In this document: in pieces, positions 51,130-60,889 of the stretch | Layout: each line of letters begins with the position of its first letter | Numbering within the stretch: position 1 is the stretch's first letter | Origin: Leuctra nigra | Lineage: Eukaryota > Arthropoda > Insecta > Plecoptera > Leuctridae | Direction: 5' to 3' | Length of the DNA stretch: 64,000 nucleotides | Assembly: GCA_934045905.1 (NCBI GenBank) | Contig: OW203763.1 | Location: 35,656,017-35,720,016, forward strand | The notes under the pieces: generated by a model | The model's input: the letters and a program-made list of their open reading frames with translations, nothing else | Databases searched by the model: none | Told to the model about the DNA's origin: nothing | Made by a program: the position numbers and the translations under genes

Positions 51130-51895
51130 ACGGAGAATGAATTCCAGGCCTCTCTCATGGAACCACTTGTTAGCGACCCACTTGGACCCGATGAGCACCG
51201 GACATCCTGCATGCAAGGTCATGTTATCCACATCGCCGTCGTCCTACAAGTTGTACCACAGCGCCGCTATTTCCTCTGACACGGACGGATGAACTCCTGG
51301 CCTCTCTCATGGAACCACTTGTTAGCGACCCACTTGGATCCGATGAGCACCGGACATCCCGCATGCAAGGTCATGTTATCCACATCGCCGTCGTCCTGCA
51401 AGTTGACCACAGCGCCGCTATTTCCTCTGACACGGACGGATGAACTCCTGGCCTCTCTCATGGAACCACTTGTTAGCGACCCACTTGGATCCGATGAGCA
51501 CCGGACATCCCGCATGCAAGGTCCTGTTATCCACATCGCCGTCGTCCTGCAAGTTGACCACAGCGCCGCTATTTCCTCTGACACGGACGGATGAACTCCT
51601 GGCCTCTCTCATGGAACCACTTGTTAGCGACCCACTTGGATCCGATGAGCACCGGACATCCCGCATGCAAGGTCCTGTTATCCACATCGCCGTCGTCCTT
51701 CAAGTTGTACCACAGCGCCGCTATTTCCTCTGACACGGACGGATGAACTCCTGGCCTCTCTCATGGAACCACTTGTTAGCGACCCACTTGGATCCGATGA
51801 GCACCGGACATCCCGCATGCAAGGTCCTGTTATCCACATCGCCGTCGTCCTTCAAGTTGTACCACAGCGCCGCTATTTCCTCTGACACGGACGGA
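51130..51895 (-). repeat. Five tandem copies of the 3' end of the P4H alpha coding sequence
   Basis: The unit boundary TGAACTCCTGG (TGAATTCCAGG in the outermost copy) recurs at 51138, 51290, 51441, 51592, 51744 and 51896, so the period is 151 or 152 bp. The last of these lies within the gene itself. Each extra copy, read on the - strand, retains the WYNL/VNL strand, the distal His (TLHAGCP), GSKW, the HERGQEF helix and the CQRK-stop end. One copy changes RTLH to MTLH, and two copies have a 1-bp deletion near the AALWYNL segment. The copies lie 3' of the gene's stop codon, so they are presumably 3' UTR or intergenic. They lack the upstream half of the catalytic domain. Confidence 0.9.
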
Positions 51896-53345
51896 TGAAC
51901 TCCTGGCCTCTCTCATGGAACCACTTGTTAGCGACCCACTTGGATCCGATGAGCACCGGACATCCCGCATGCAAGGTCCTGTTATCCACATCGCCGTTGT
52001 CCTGCAAGTTGTACCACAGCGCCGCCGAGCCCTTCCTCGGCCACAGCGCTACCCCCAGCCTGGGGAACACCGTCGCCCCTCCCTGCTGCACGTCGCTCAT
52101 GTAGAACAGCAGCGTCGCGATGCGGTCGCCGCGCACACATGCCTTGGCTTGTAGGTAGTCGTGGTGAGGCGAGAAGTGGCCCCCGATACCGTAGTTGACT
52201 ACTTGGAGTAGCTCGGCGGAGTCGTTACTGAGTCCGCCGGCGATGTGCGACGCGCGTCGGTTGACGACGTCGATGTGGGGGTCGTCGTAGTCCCGCAGCC
52301 ACGCCGACTTGGAGATACGTTCGTTGCTCGTATTTTCAACGTCTTCCTTCAAGACTCCGGCTCGTTTTAATCGTGGCCGGGCTACACGTTTGAGAGTCGC
52401 GATCTCTGAATCGAGGAGGACGTCGTGGTACACGTGGATGGGCGGCGAGAGAGACGCCTCCTCGAGCTTGAGCGGCGCGATGCGGAGGAAGGCGATGTCG
52501 TGGTCGACATATCGACAAGAGAGACTCACATTGACGACGCCCTCCCCGCGACACAACGCCTGGTAGACGTCAAGGTCACTCGGACCGGACTTTTTCATCA
52601 TCTCCATCTCGTCCAGACAATGGGCCTTGTTCTTTAGAATCTGCTCATGTTCCGGATTAATCTGCAGCATCTCATCCATGAGCATCAACGCTGTCGCACG
52701 GTCGCCGATCTTGTACGATATGTACGAATAATGATCAAGGATATCCCACCTGATACTCGTCTTGACATCCTCGTCGTCGTGGACTCTCAACGCCTCCCGC
52801 AGCCAGTTGACATAGTGGTGTTTGAAGTCTGCTTTCATCGCCTCCTTGGCGAGGACGAAAATGTCGTCCGAGGTCATCGATCTGGAGTGTTGTTCGCCGA
52901 GGATGACGCCGCGGAACAGCGACGACGCCTCCAGCTTGTAGGTGTCCTGGAGACGGAAGAGAGCCATCGCCGCCCCCGACAAGTCCTCGCTCGACGGCAT
53001 CACCTCACGAAGAGCCACGATCTTCGAGACGAAATCATCGTTTGTCATCGCCTCCATTGTCTGCCAGTCGCCGGTCATTCGTTTGACGAGTAAGTAGTTG
53101 CTGATTGGGTTCAGAAGATACGTCTGGACGTCCTCCGCCACTTCGTCGTGTTCCCCTTTATAAGTCGTGAGGAGTTTCTTGAGATTCGCGAGTCTCCGCT
53201 CCTCGTCGACGATGTGATCTTCTAGAGACTTGATCAGAACACTTTCTGCGTCGAACATCGCCTCCATGTCTGCCATCGCCGTGAACAAGCCAGCCTGACC
53301 GACGACAGCGAGTCCAACTAACATCACCAACCACGCACACATCAT
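51873..53345 (-). CDS. P4HA: Prolyl 4-hydroxylase alpha subunit (single exon, intact)
   Basis: This 490-residue protein is the catalytic subunit that hydroxylates prolines of procollagen-type chains in the ER, using Fe(II), 2-oxoglutarate, O2 and ascorbate with a PDI beta partner. It starts MMCAWLVMLVG, a hydrophobic signal peptide of about 20 residues. The P4H N-terminal domain follows, with a typical SLEDHIVDEERRL helix. A TPR-like peptide-binding segment sits near residues 215-250 (GDRATALMLMDEMLQINP). The LCRGEGV and CRY motifs precede the dioxygenase domain. Iron ligands are His394 and Asp396 (PHHDYL) and His459 (TLHAGCP); Lys469 (GSKW) binds 2-oxoglutarate. It ends FIRPCQRK, full length compared with about 500-550 residues in the family. 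The ORF is intronless and clearly more GC-rich than its surroundings. It lies antisense inside the Dscam intron. A TATATAAT-type box on the complementary strand (53376-53383) is very close to the start. A possible poly(A) signal is at 50715-50720. Its last ~50 codons are the template for the downstream array. Confidence 0.95.
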   Translation of the reverse strand: MMCAWLVMLVGLAVVGQAGLFTAMADMEAMFDAESVLIKSLEDHIVDEERRLANLKKLLTTYKGEHDEVAEDVQTYLLNPISNYLLVKRMTGDWQTMEAMTNDDFVSKIVALREVMPSSEDLSGAAMALFRLQDTYKLEASSLFRGVILGEQHSRSMTSDDIFVLAKEAMKADFKHHYVNWLREALRVHDDEDVKTSIRWDILDHYSYISYKIGDRATALMLMDEMLQINPEHEQILKNKAHCLDEMEMMKKSGPSDLDVYQALCRGEGVVNVSLSCRYVDHDIAFLRIAPLKLEEASLSPPIHVYHDVLLDSEIATLKRVARPRLKRAGVLKEDVENTSNERISKSAWLRDYDDPHIDVVNRRASHIAGGLSNDSAELLQVVNYGIGGHFSPHHDYLQAKACVRGDRIATLLFYMSDVQQGGATVFPRLGVALWPRKGSAALWYNLQDNGDVDNRTLHAGCPVLIGSKWVANKWFHERGQEFIRPCQRK

Positions 53346-55136
53346 CGCGTTGTTTTCGATGACTGAAAGCTTCCCTATATAATTACTATTATGTCAACTA
53401 TTAATGAATCATCAACAATAAAAAATAACACATTAACACCGGCAGCTTATCATTATAACTTAATAACAAAGAAATCGTAATAACATTTTCAAAATGTTGT
53501 CATCAATAGGTATGTAGGTAATATGTATACTGATGTAACGTCTTGAGCCCGTGAATTTAATTGCAATCGAATTGTTTGCATTTTCCTTCGACTTGTATCA
53601 GTTTTCCGACACGTCTGACCGTCACTCAAAGTCAACTTCCGACTCACGGATCCCTCAAAACAGACGTAGGATAATGATTTAATTGCCTTCAAAAGCTGGG
53701 TTATCAACACAACACCATTATCTGACTGTGCCTGTACAATCAGCAGGTTACAGTTTTGTAATAACATTTCGTGTCAAGTCTAGATAAGATATACAATTAT
53801 CTTTGCAGTAAAACTTAGGTCATATTGGGCCAGTGTCGTGTTTATTAATGAAGTAAAGAGACTCTGCTGTCTTTTTACACGTTTTTTTCTTTGATTCTCT
53901 TTTCGTTAATTCATGAAATGTATACACCCACCCATTTATATAAAGATGTATTTCATTCCAACCCCTAAACATCTCGAGAAAACGTCACACAGTTACTGGC
54001 AGTGGCAGAGCGAGTAGCAAGGCTAACCCACGGTTTAAAATGACTATTATTTGTTTGTATACAGGGCTCGAAATTAGTACTCGCCTGCTCGCCCCAGGCG
54101 AGTAAAATTGTTGCTTGGCGAGTAAAATTTGACAGTTACTTGCCCCGGCTGGCGAGCAACTTTATTGGACGATTTCAGCATTTTGCAGGGATGAAAATTT
54201 TTAAGATTTGCTTATATCCTAAGCACTAATTTTACCTGATTTATAATACATTGTTTTGATTATGCGATTGTGGTCTAACTATTGCTCCAATGTGGGGTGG
54301 GATTAAGAGGGTAGGTGTACCACACTTTATGCGAGTAGCATTAGCTCAGTAAATATTTTGCTTTGTAACGAATTCATAGGGGACGAGTTGTTTAGCAGCT
54401 GTCTGCGCCTGTCAGCGCACTAGCATTGCATGAGTATTATGACGTCACACTTGCTTCTCAAAATTGCTCATATCTTAGAAAGTCGAATTCTTACGACGAT
54501 ATTTTAAATGGATATCAAATCAGATGATATGATGTTTTAATACTATTCGTCATTCAATAATAATCTAAAGTTTCGATCTCCCTTAAATTAGCATTGCATG
54601 TCCAGAGCAATGTCTAACGTGTCCGAACTGTCTTTGGAAGAAAAATCTATCATTAGTTTAAGAATCGTGTTAAATATGTCGCTATCAAAAGATAGCTATT
54701 TAACAACGCACGAAACTAAAATGAAAAGGTGCTACCTACTACTACAATCAGGCTGATCATGTGAACATCCTATCAAAGTTACACCCACTTATAGAACAAT
54801 TATTTTTATCTCTCAATTTTCTCCAACGGCCGAGCACCTGTACGTTCTTTGACGAGTCCTTTCCTCCAAATTAATCATCAAAACTATATGGTACACCCGC
54901 GGTCGCATAAATTGCTTGCAAAATTCTAAGTCCTTTTTAAAACTTGGACGAAAACACAAAGGTAAATGGAGATTTCGAGCATGTCGGGCTGGAGGGTTTG
55001 TTTAGAAGAACCAACCAACCACTTCATAGATAACTAATTAGTAATTATTACATTTAACAAAATATTGACGGTAAAGCGAGCTCCAACTTAGCCGTTTATC
55101 GTCAATTTTTCTGACCGTGGGTGTACAGCTTTGGAA
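53346..55136. other. Intronic/upstream DNA between P4H start and a palindromic MITE
   Basis: Contains the presumed P4H promoter (AATTATATAGG on the complement, 53375-53385). Around 54063-54170 is a GCGAGTAAAATT/CTCGCC-rich sequence of possible hAT-MITE origin. No second gene seen. Confidence 0.45.
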
Positions 55137-55251
55137 TAATATCTCGATCATCCCTACGCTTATACCATCCCGCCATACAACGGAAATCGTACAGTGGTAT
55201 ACCAGCGCTCCGTTGTATGGCGGGATGGTATAAGCGTAGGGATGATCGACA
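55137..55251. mobile_element. Near-perfect palindromic MITE (about 110 bp)
   Basis: The left arm TCGATCATCCCTACGC, TTATACCATCCCGCC, ATACAACGGA is exactly complementary to the right arm TCCGTTGTATGGCGGG, ATGGTATAAGCGTAGGG, ATGATCGA. The spacer of about 26 bp contains GTACAGTGGTATACC. Related to the interrupted copy at 34518. Confidence 0.9.
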
Positions 55252-55676
55252 CATTTTTCCACGACCCTACAGCCAACGCATTAAGTCGTGATAAAAGCCA
55301 ATGATAAAACCAGTCTTGCAAATCACCCCTCTGTATACAAATATCTGTATTTTAGGCAACGTATACTACATCTGTGTACGACTGGTAGTCGCGATAGGGG
55401 GTAAGTTTTATCACAACTTAATGCGTTGGCTATACATACCATTTAATTATGAAAAAGGAGAGAAAAATTACATCAAAGATGCACGATTGTGTATGTCGCA
55501 TAAAAAAAACATTGTGGTTTGTTCAAACATAAATTCTCATGATGATGTTAAAATGTAACATTTTTGTAATACGACAACATGACAAAATCCTTGATGACAA
55601 CGGTGTATTGTATCTCTAAATGAGGGTAGTGAAATTTCCCATTGTAATCATGTGTGTTGTTCTTTTGTTTGCACAG

Positions 55677-55838
55677 TTGTGATGCAAGAGTACACCGTGA
55701 GCGTGCGAAGTTCTGCTGTGACAGCCGGCAACGTCGCAGTGTTGAAATGCGCGGTGCCAAGTTTCGTACGAGACTACATCACGATCATATCATGGGTGCA
55801 GGATTCTGCATTCAATATATATCCATCCAATGATGGAG
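55677..55838 (+). CDS. Dscam: Dscam-family exon encoding the N-terminal half of immunoglobulin domain 2
   Basis: The acceptor is a T-rich tract ending in GCACAG at 55671-55676. The donor is GAG|GTAAGT at 55839. The 162-bp exon is symmetric (phase 1 to phase 1) and reads VVMQEYTVSV, then the B-strand Cys in AVLKCAVPSFV, RDYITIISW with the core Trp, and FNIYPSNDG. This is the half-domain that arthropod Dscam1 encodes by mutually exclusive exon 4 variants, and the boundaries match those variants. Only one such exon is visible up to the end of the window, so this could be a single constitutive exon of a non-hypervariable paralogue or the first of a cluster continuing beyond 64 kb. The remaining half of Ig2 is not in the window. 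Confidence in the family is high; confidence in alternative splicing is low. Confidence 0.9.
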
Positions 55839-56137
55839 GTAAGTCACATGCTCATTTACTATTTCATTAAAACATGGAGTTATATATAGGTAGCTCTGGA
55901 GATCAAACGTTGTACTCGATGATTGTAAACATCCGCCATTTTGCGGAAACAAACAGCTCTTTTAGGTTATAGGTATTTAGTCTTGTTATAGAATCTTGTT
56001 TATAAGTGTTTAAATGTATTCTAATTTCACCATCATGACTATGAAATAATCATAGACATCTTATTTCGGAACTTTGTTACTACCTACTTACGATAAAAGG
56101 AAAATTACTTTTCACTCTTGACAGTAAAAACTGGGGT

Positions 56138-56498
56138 GTGACTACGATCCCGACAGCCGAGACTTTCAGGTTAAAAAAATAGTCCCGACCATAGGTTTTA
56201 CTGGGCAGCCTAAGGAATAAAACTCTCTATGGGTAGACAAATTCGAACTGGGCAACTTAAAACAAATAACTCTATGGTTAGGCAGAATTAAAACTTGTGA
56301 AAATTACAAATAAAAAAAATGTGCCCCCGGCCGGATTCGAACCGACGACCTCTTGCACCGTGGTCCAGTACGCTATCCATAGCACCATCTGGACGATCAT
56401 ACTGAATGCCGTTCTTAACCAGTATATAAATAAACAAGGCCAGTCGGGACTATTTTTTTAACCTGAAAATCCCGGCTGTCGGGATTTTAGTCACTACC
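56138..56498. mobile_element. MITE with about 50-bp terminal inverted repeats enclosing a tRNA-like segment
   Basis: Ends TGTGACTACGATCCCGACAG and GTAGTGACTAAAATCCCGAC (complement), then CAGGTTAAAAAAATAGTCCC on both. Inside, on the complement at about 56326-56400, an A-box-like ATGGATAGCG and a B box GGTTCGAATCC suggest a tRNA-derived insert. Confidence 0.8.
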
Positions 56499-56931
56499 TG
56501 AAAACTGTTCACCACAACCAGCTTTCAGTGACGTTTTGGCGCAAAACAGGCAAAACCAAACGACTCAAAAGGAAATAAGGATTGCGCGCACAACTAATTG
56601 GCCATCTTTGTTCAAATTGGCTGATTTGTTACATTGTGACGTGAAGTGGGGTCAATTCTTCTATGGAGTTTGATCTCCAATGATTAAAAGTAGTAAAAAA
56701 GGGGGGGGGGGGGGAGGGGGGCGATGAGACTTTTAAAACGTGTGATTTTTGTCAACTGTCACAGTATCTACTGATTCACACCGGCACCTAAGTTTACAGC
56801 TATTGTTTATGAACACTTTGGGGGATCGAACTCTGATCTCCAGAATGACATACCGAGGTAAACATGTTAAACATGTTGACATGTTAAAATAAAGCTTTCA
56901 ATGCCATTTATTTGTTTGGAATATAGATGCT

Positions 56932-57520
56932 TTTTTTTTTTAAATTGGTCGCGGCCACAAAGCCTCATTGGGGCTTAAATGTGGCAAATAATACATATAT
57001 AATTAACACATTGAATACATTTTAGGTACATGAATACATAAATACTACAACAAATATAAATAATATGCACAAAGAGAGAAGGTGACAGATGGCAACAAAG
57101 TAGTGCAACAACAACAAAAAACGACTATAAAAAAACACATTTTTTTTTTTTACTATATGTGATTATGTGATCTTGGAATTATTTCGCAGCTACACATTGA
57201 TTAAAAAAACATAAGAAACAATCATATCATGGTTAATGAAAAAAAAACATATAAAATGGATCCTATACCTTATGGTATTGCATTTCCATCGCAGGATTGC
57301 AAGAGCACATCAATGAGAGAGATCGATATCTAAATTTTGTTATATTTTTAAAGTTCAAACTATGATTGCAGCAAGGATAGAAAATGTTTTTTAATATTAA
57401 CTTTTACTTCACTAAACTTTGTATATTGTCTCATATTAAACGGGATGTTGTTAAATATAATTGGAGTTTCATAAGCTAGCGTTCTCTTACCATGTTTATT
57501 ATTAAATCTATCGGAAAATG
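56932..57520 (-). mobile_element. 5'-truncated LINE 3' end with poly(A)
   Basis: On the - strand a short frame NIPFNMRQYTKFSEVK...LLQS resembles a LINE reverse-transcriptase C-terminus. It is followed by a UTR ending GGCTTTGTGGCCGCGACC and an A run (T run at 56932-56943). Its 5' side abuts the next LINE. Confidence 0.55.
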
Positions 57521-57539
57521 TCGGATGATTAAATCTATC

Positions 57540-58550
57540 ATCTATCGGAAAATTGTTGGCGAAAGTGATATTATACAATTACAAGAAGATTTAAATCAGA
57601 TTGTATGGTGGATGACAGAGAATGAAATGAAGTTGAATGTTAGTAAGTGCAAGGTGATGAACTTTTCTCGGAAGAAGACCGTACGAGAACCTTCATACAC
57701 TCTTGGTAATGACATACTTGATAGAGTTAATGAATACAAGTATCTCGGTATTTGGTTGAATGAAAAACTTGAATGGTCTAAGCAAGTTAATAGTGTTACA
57801 ACCAAAGCTATTACCAACTTGAATTTTGTCATGAGATCTTTGAGAGGGGCAGACACTGCTGTCAAGATCCAGGCGTACAAGACAATTATAAGGCCAATAC
57901 TTGACTACGGTGGGGCGGTATGGGATGTTCATAGTAAGAAAGGGATACAGCAAGTAGAAAAGGTTCAGAAAATTGCAGCAAAAAGAGTTACGAATAAAGT
58001 AAGGAAGTGGGAAACAAGAAGAAATGAACAAGGGCGAGTTGTTAAGGAGAGAGTAAGCGTGAAGCAATTGATGTTGGATTTGGAATGGGAGTCAATGGAG
58101 GAGAGACGGAAAACATCCAGGCTTTGCAACTTGTGGCGGATTTGGAATGGTGTAGGTGGTTGGAAGGAATTTAAGGAGCGGCTGGAGAGGAAGACAAGGC
58201 AAGGAAGAGACAATCATGAATGGACACTCAAAACAAGAACATTTCGGACAGACATTTTGAAAAATTCTTTCTTCAATCAAACCATAGATGATTGGAATGA
58301 ATTACCAGCCAACATAATAAACAATGAAAATATAAACAAGGCTGAAGTAAAAACATTTCGAAAACTTCTACATTTAAATTTAAATTTTGATAGAGACTAA
58401 CTTATTTGATTGTTATTTGTTATTATTGTCATTATTATTGTTATTATTGTTATTTTATTAGTTATTAGTAATTCCTTGCCACTGTGATAATTTTTATTAT
58501 CATTTTGTCAGATGTATAAATAAATAAATAAATAAATAAATAAAAATTAA
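57540..58550 (+). pseudogene. 5'-truncated LINE (CR1/jockey-type) reverse transcriptase remnant
   Basis: The frame 57492-58400 begins just after the position of the YxDD catalytic box: DLNQIVWWMTENEMKLNVSK, then YLGIWLNEKLEWSKQV, then AYKTIIRPILDYGGAVWDV, then the C-terminal MEERRKTSRLCNLWRI domain. The stop TAA is at 58398-58400. The 3' end carries an (AAAT)n tail at 58517-58546, a typical LINE terminus. The frame is intact but lacks the catalytic palm, so no active enzyme can result. It overlaps the opposite LINE tail at 57492-57540. Confidence 0.9.
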
Positions 58551-58631
58551 AAAGTGGCACTTTTTCATTTTTGATTATTGCTTCGTTAATTAGGCGCCGG
58601 TTATTCAACAAAACCGCTCAAAACTCAGAAA

Positions 58632-58950
58632 TTTGCGATACGATTGGAGACCAAACCAGTTAACCAATTGATCTCAAATTTTAATCATGATTAGATGAAA
58701 GACAAACTTAGGGTTATCACTTGGCACATTTTTGAAATTGAATTTTATACGGCACCCAGGGAGACAAGAAAATAGCTAATTTTTCACAAAAAATTCACTA
58801 ATGATTACTAATTAACGAAACAAAAAATTAAAAATGTACCAAGGGGTAACCCTAAGTTTGTATTTTATCTAATCATGATTAAAATTTCAAATAATTTGGT
58901 CTACCCATTTCGTCTCCAATCGTATCGCAAAAAGTGTCTACAAAAAGCAG
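58632..58950. mobile_element. Fold-back repeat with about 115-bp arms
   Basis: The left arm GCGATACGATTGGAGACC, TTTTAATCATGATTAGAT, AAACTTAGGGTTA is mirrored at 58840-58940. The loop contains the AATGATTACTAATTAACGAA sequence. Confidence 0.85.
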
Positions 58951-59318
58951 CAAATCGCTCGCGCTTGCAGCACCTGAAATGCTTCACGTCTGTTCCAAGA
59001 TATGATTTGCAGCTGAAAATCTGGTAACACTCACACACTTTGATAGTATCAAATAAACTAGCTAGAGTAAATGTTGATAACCATCTTCTATAGGTGTATA
59101 ACCAAAGATACTATAATATATGGGTATAGCTACGTAAGGTCTGATTTGATTATTTATCTCGTTTGCTATTGTTTTTTTTAAGGATTGACTGAACTTGTGC
59201 TGCTTGTGAGTGATGTCATCCTCAAAACATATATTTTATCACAACTGCAATATTTTAAGAAATTCTTGTTCAATCTACTTATTGTCAAATAATATTTTAA
59301 ACTCTGACGGAGATCTGA

Positions 59319-59351
59319 CCAACGACGTATAGAACCATTATACGTCGTTGG
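59319..59351. repeat. Perfect short hairpin
   Basis: CCAACGACGTATA, 7-base loop, TATACGTCGTTGG: a 13-bp perfect stem, embedded between two TCTGACGGAGA copies. Confidence 0.9.
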
Positions 59352-59460
59352 ATCTGACGGAGACTCGAGAAGTATCCTACTATTGCTCTCGCAGAAGCCA
59401 AACAAGCTTAAACTTGATTATTTGGATAGATTAGTACATTACTGTATTTACTTTTAAATT

Positions 59461-59580
59461 CACTCTTGGCCAAACAATAAACGGTATTCGAAAGAAACGG
59501 ATTGGATGAAAAAGATATGCTTTACTCAATGACATGATGCATCGTCTGATGATGTCTATGCTAACTGTGGTTCCCTGTGA
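59461..59580 (+). mobile_element. Half of a TA-type MITE
   Basis: CACTCTTGGCCAAAC, GGTATTCGAAAGAAACGG and a downstream TGTCTATGCTAAC block match the left half of 8837-9022. The right inverted end is missing. Confidence 0.7.
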
Positions 59581-59845
59581 TCTATAAGCTGAATATGCCA
59601 CGTTTTGTCATAGCACTTGAAGCGAAAATGAAAATGTGAAAATGCGACTGACTCATCAGTCGAGGATGCAAGAATAAAGAAAGCATGCCCTGTAAAATCC
59701 ACCATTGCACTCGTCCCCACTTTCGCGTAGGTATTGTCTTCAACCTGGTCTACGACAAATAATGTGAGGATGCTTTCTGATCAGATGATATTAGCTCGGA
59801 TATTAGTAGTGTTTATAGGCTCATAGTTTTGCATCTGGACAGTGC

Positions 59846-60636
59846 GAGCTGAATGGAGCTGAATGGAGCTGAATGGAGCTGAATGGAGCTGAGTGGAGCT
59901 GAATGGATCTGAATGGACCTGAATGGAGCTGAGTGGAGCTGAATGGATCTGAATGAAGCTAAAAGGAGCTGAATGGAGCTGAATGGAGCTGAATGGAGCT
60001 GAATGGATCTGAATGGATCTGAATGGATCTGAATGGATCTGAATGGATCTGAATGGATCTGAATGAAGCTAAATGGATCTGAATGAAGCTGAATGGAGCT
60101 GAATGGATCTGAATGGAGCTAAATGGATCTGAATGAAGCTGAATGGAGCTGAATGGAGCTGAATGGAGCTGAGTGGAGGTGAATGGAGCTGAATGGATCT
60201 GAATGGAGCTGAATGGATCTGAATGGAGCTGAATGGATCTGAATGAAGCTGAATGGATCTGAATGTAGCTGAATGTAGCTGAATGGAGCTGAATGGAGCT
60301 AAATGGAGCTGAATGGATCTGAATGGATCTGAATGGAGCTGAATGGAGCTGAATAAGGCTGAATGGAGCTGAATGAAGCTGAATGGATCTGAATGAAGCT
60401 GAATGGATCTGAATAGAGCTGAATGGAGCTGAATGGAGTTGAATGAAGCTGAATGGAGCTGAATGGAGCTGAATGGAGCTGAATGGATCTGAATGAAGCT
60501 GAATGGAGCTGAATGGATCTGAATGGAGCTGAATGGAGCTGAATGGAGCTGAATGGATCTGATTGAAGCTGAATGGAGCTGAATGGATCTGAATGAAGCT
60601 GAATGGAGCTGAATGGAGTTGAATGGATACGGCTGA
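59846..60636 (+). repeat. 10-bp minisatellite (GAATGGAGCT)n, about 79 units
   Basis: Units GAATGGAGCT, GAATGGATCT and GAATGAAGCT alternate irregularly. The 10-bp register is kept from 59851 to 60630 without a single indel. Open frames are by-products of the repeat. Confidence 0.95.
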
Positions 60637-60889
60637 ATGATTATTGCGGGTGACGCCAAATAAATCCCCCTGTTTGAGACGTCACTCCGACAGAGCTAAA
60701 AATGAAAGAGATAAAGAGATGAAACTTTCACACGTTATAGAAAACATGACAATTGTGTGCAATTTTCAGATTTTTTTTATTAATGAGAAATAAGTTACAG
60801 ATATTTGAATTAAGAAGTTGAAAAACAGTTTATACCAGCCTTACTTAAACAGCACTGAAAACAGAAATAAAAGATTCGTGGGACTCATT

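Larger units (their letters stand above)
28116..55676 (+). other. Dscam: Large Dscam intron (about 27.6 kb)
   Basis: The intron is inferred from a phase-1 donor at 28116 and a phase-1 acceptor ending at 55676 that join two adjacent half-modules of the same protein family. It contains the donor-bearing 90-bp array, the 47-bp array, several mobile elements and an antisense single-exon prolyl 4-hydroxylase gene. If a later donor in the array is used, the intron is correspondingly shorter, by up to about 3.4 kb. Confidence 0.8.

Noticed and set aside
51873..51895. Read-through from P4H into the downstream copies
   Set aside because: The unit lengths (151/152 bp) are not multiples of three and each copy carries a stop, so continuous translation is impossible without splicing.
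52425..53093. Open frames on the + strand opposite the P4H gene
   Set aside because: They are complementary shadows of a GC-rich, strongly supported coding sequence.
54061..54990. hAT-type element starting CAGGGCTCGAAATTAG
   Set aside because: The left end is suggestive, but the only possible right end (GATTTCGAGCATG) matches poorly and no target duplication was found.
60069..60659. 196-codon Ser/His/Gln-rich frame on the - strand
   Set aside because: It is entirely generated by the 10-bp repeat.
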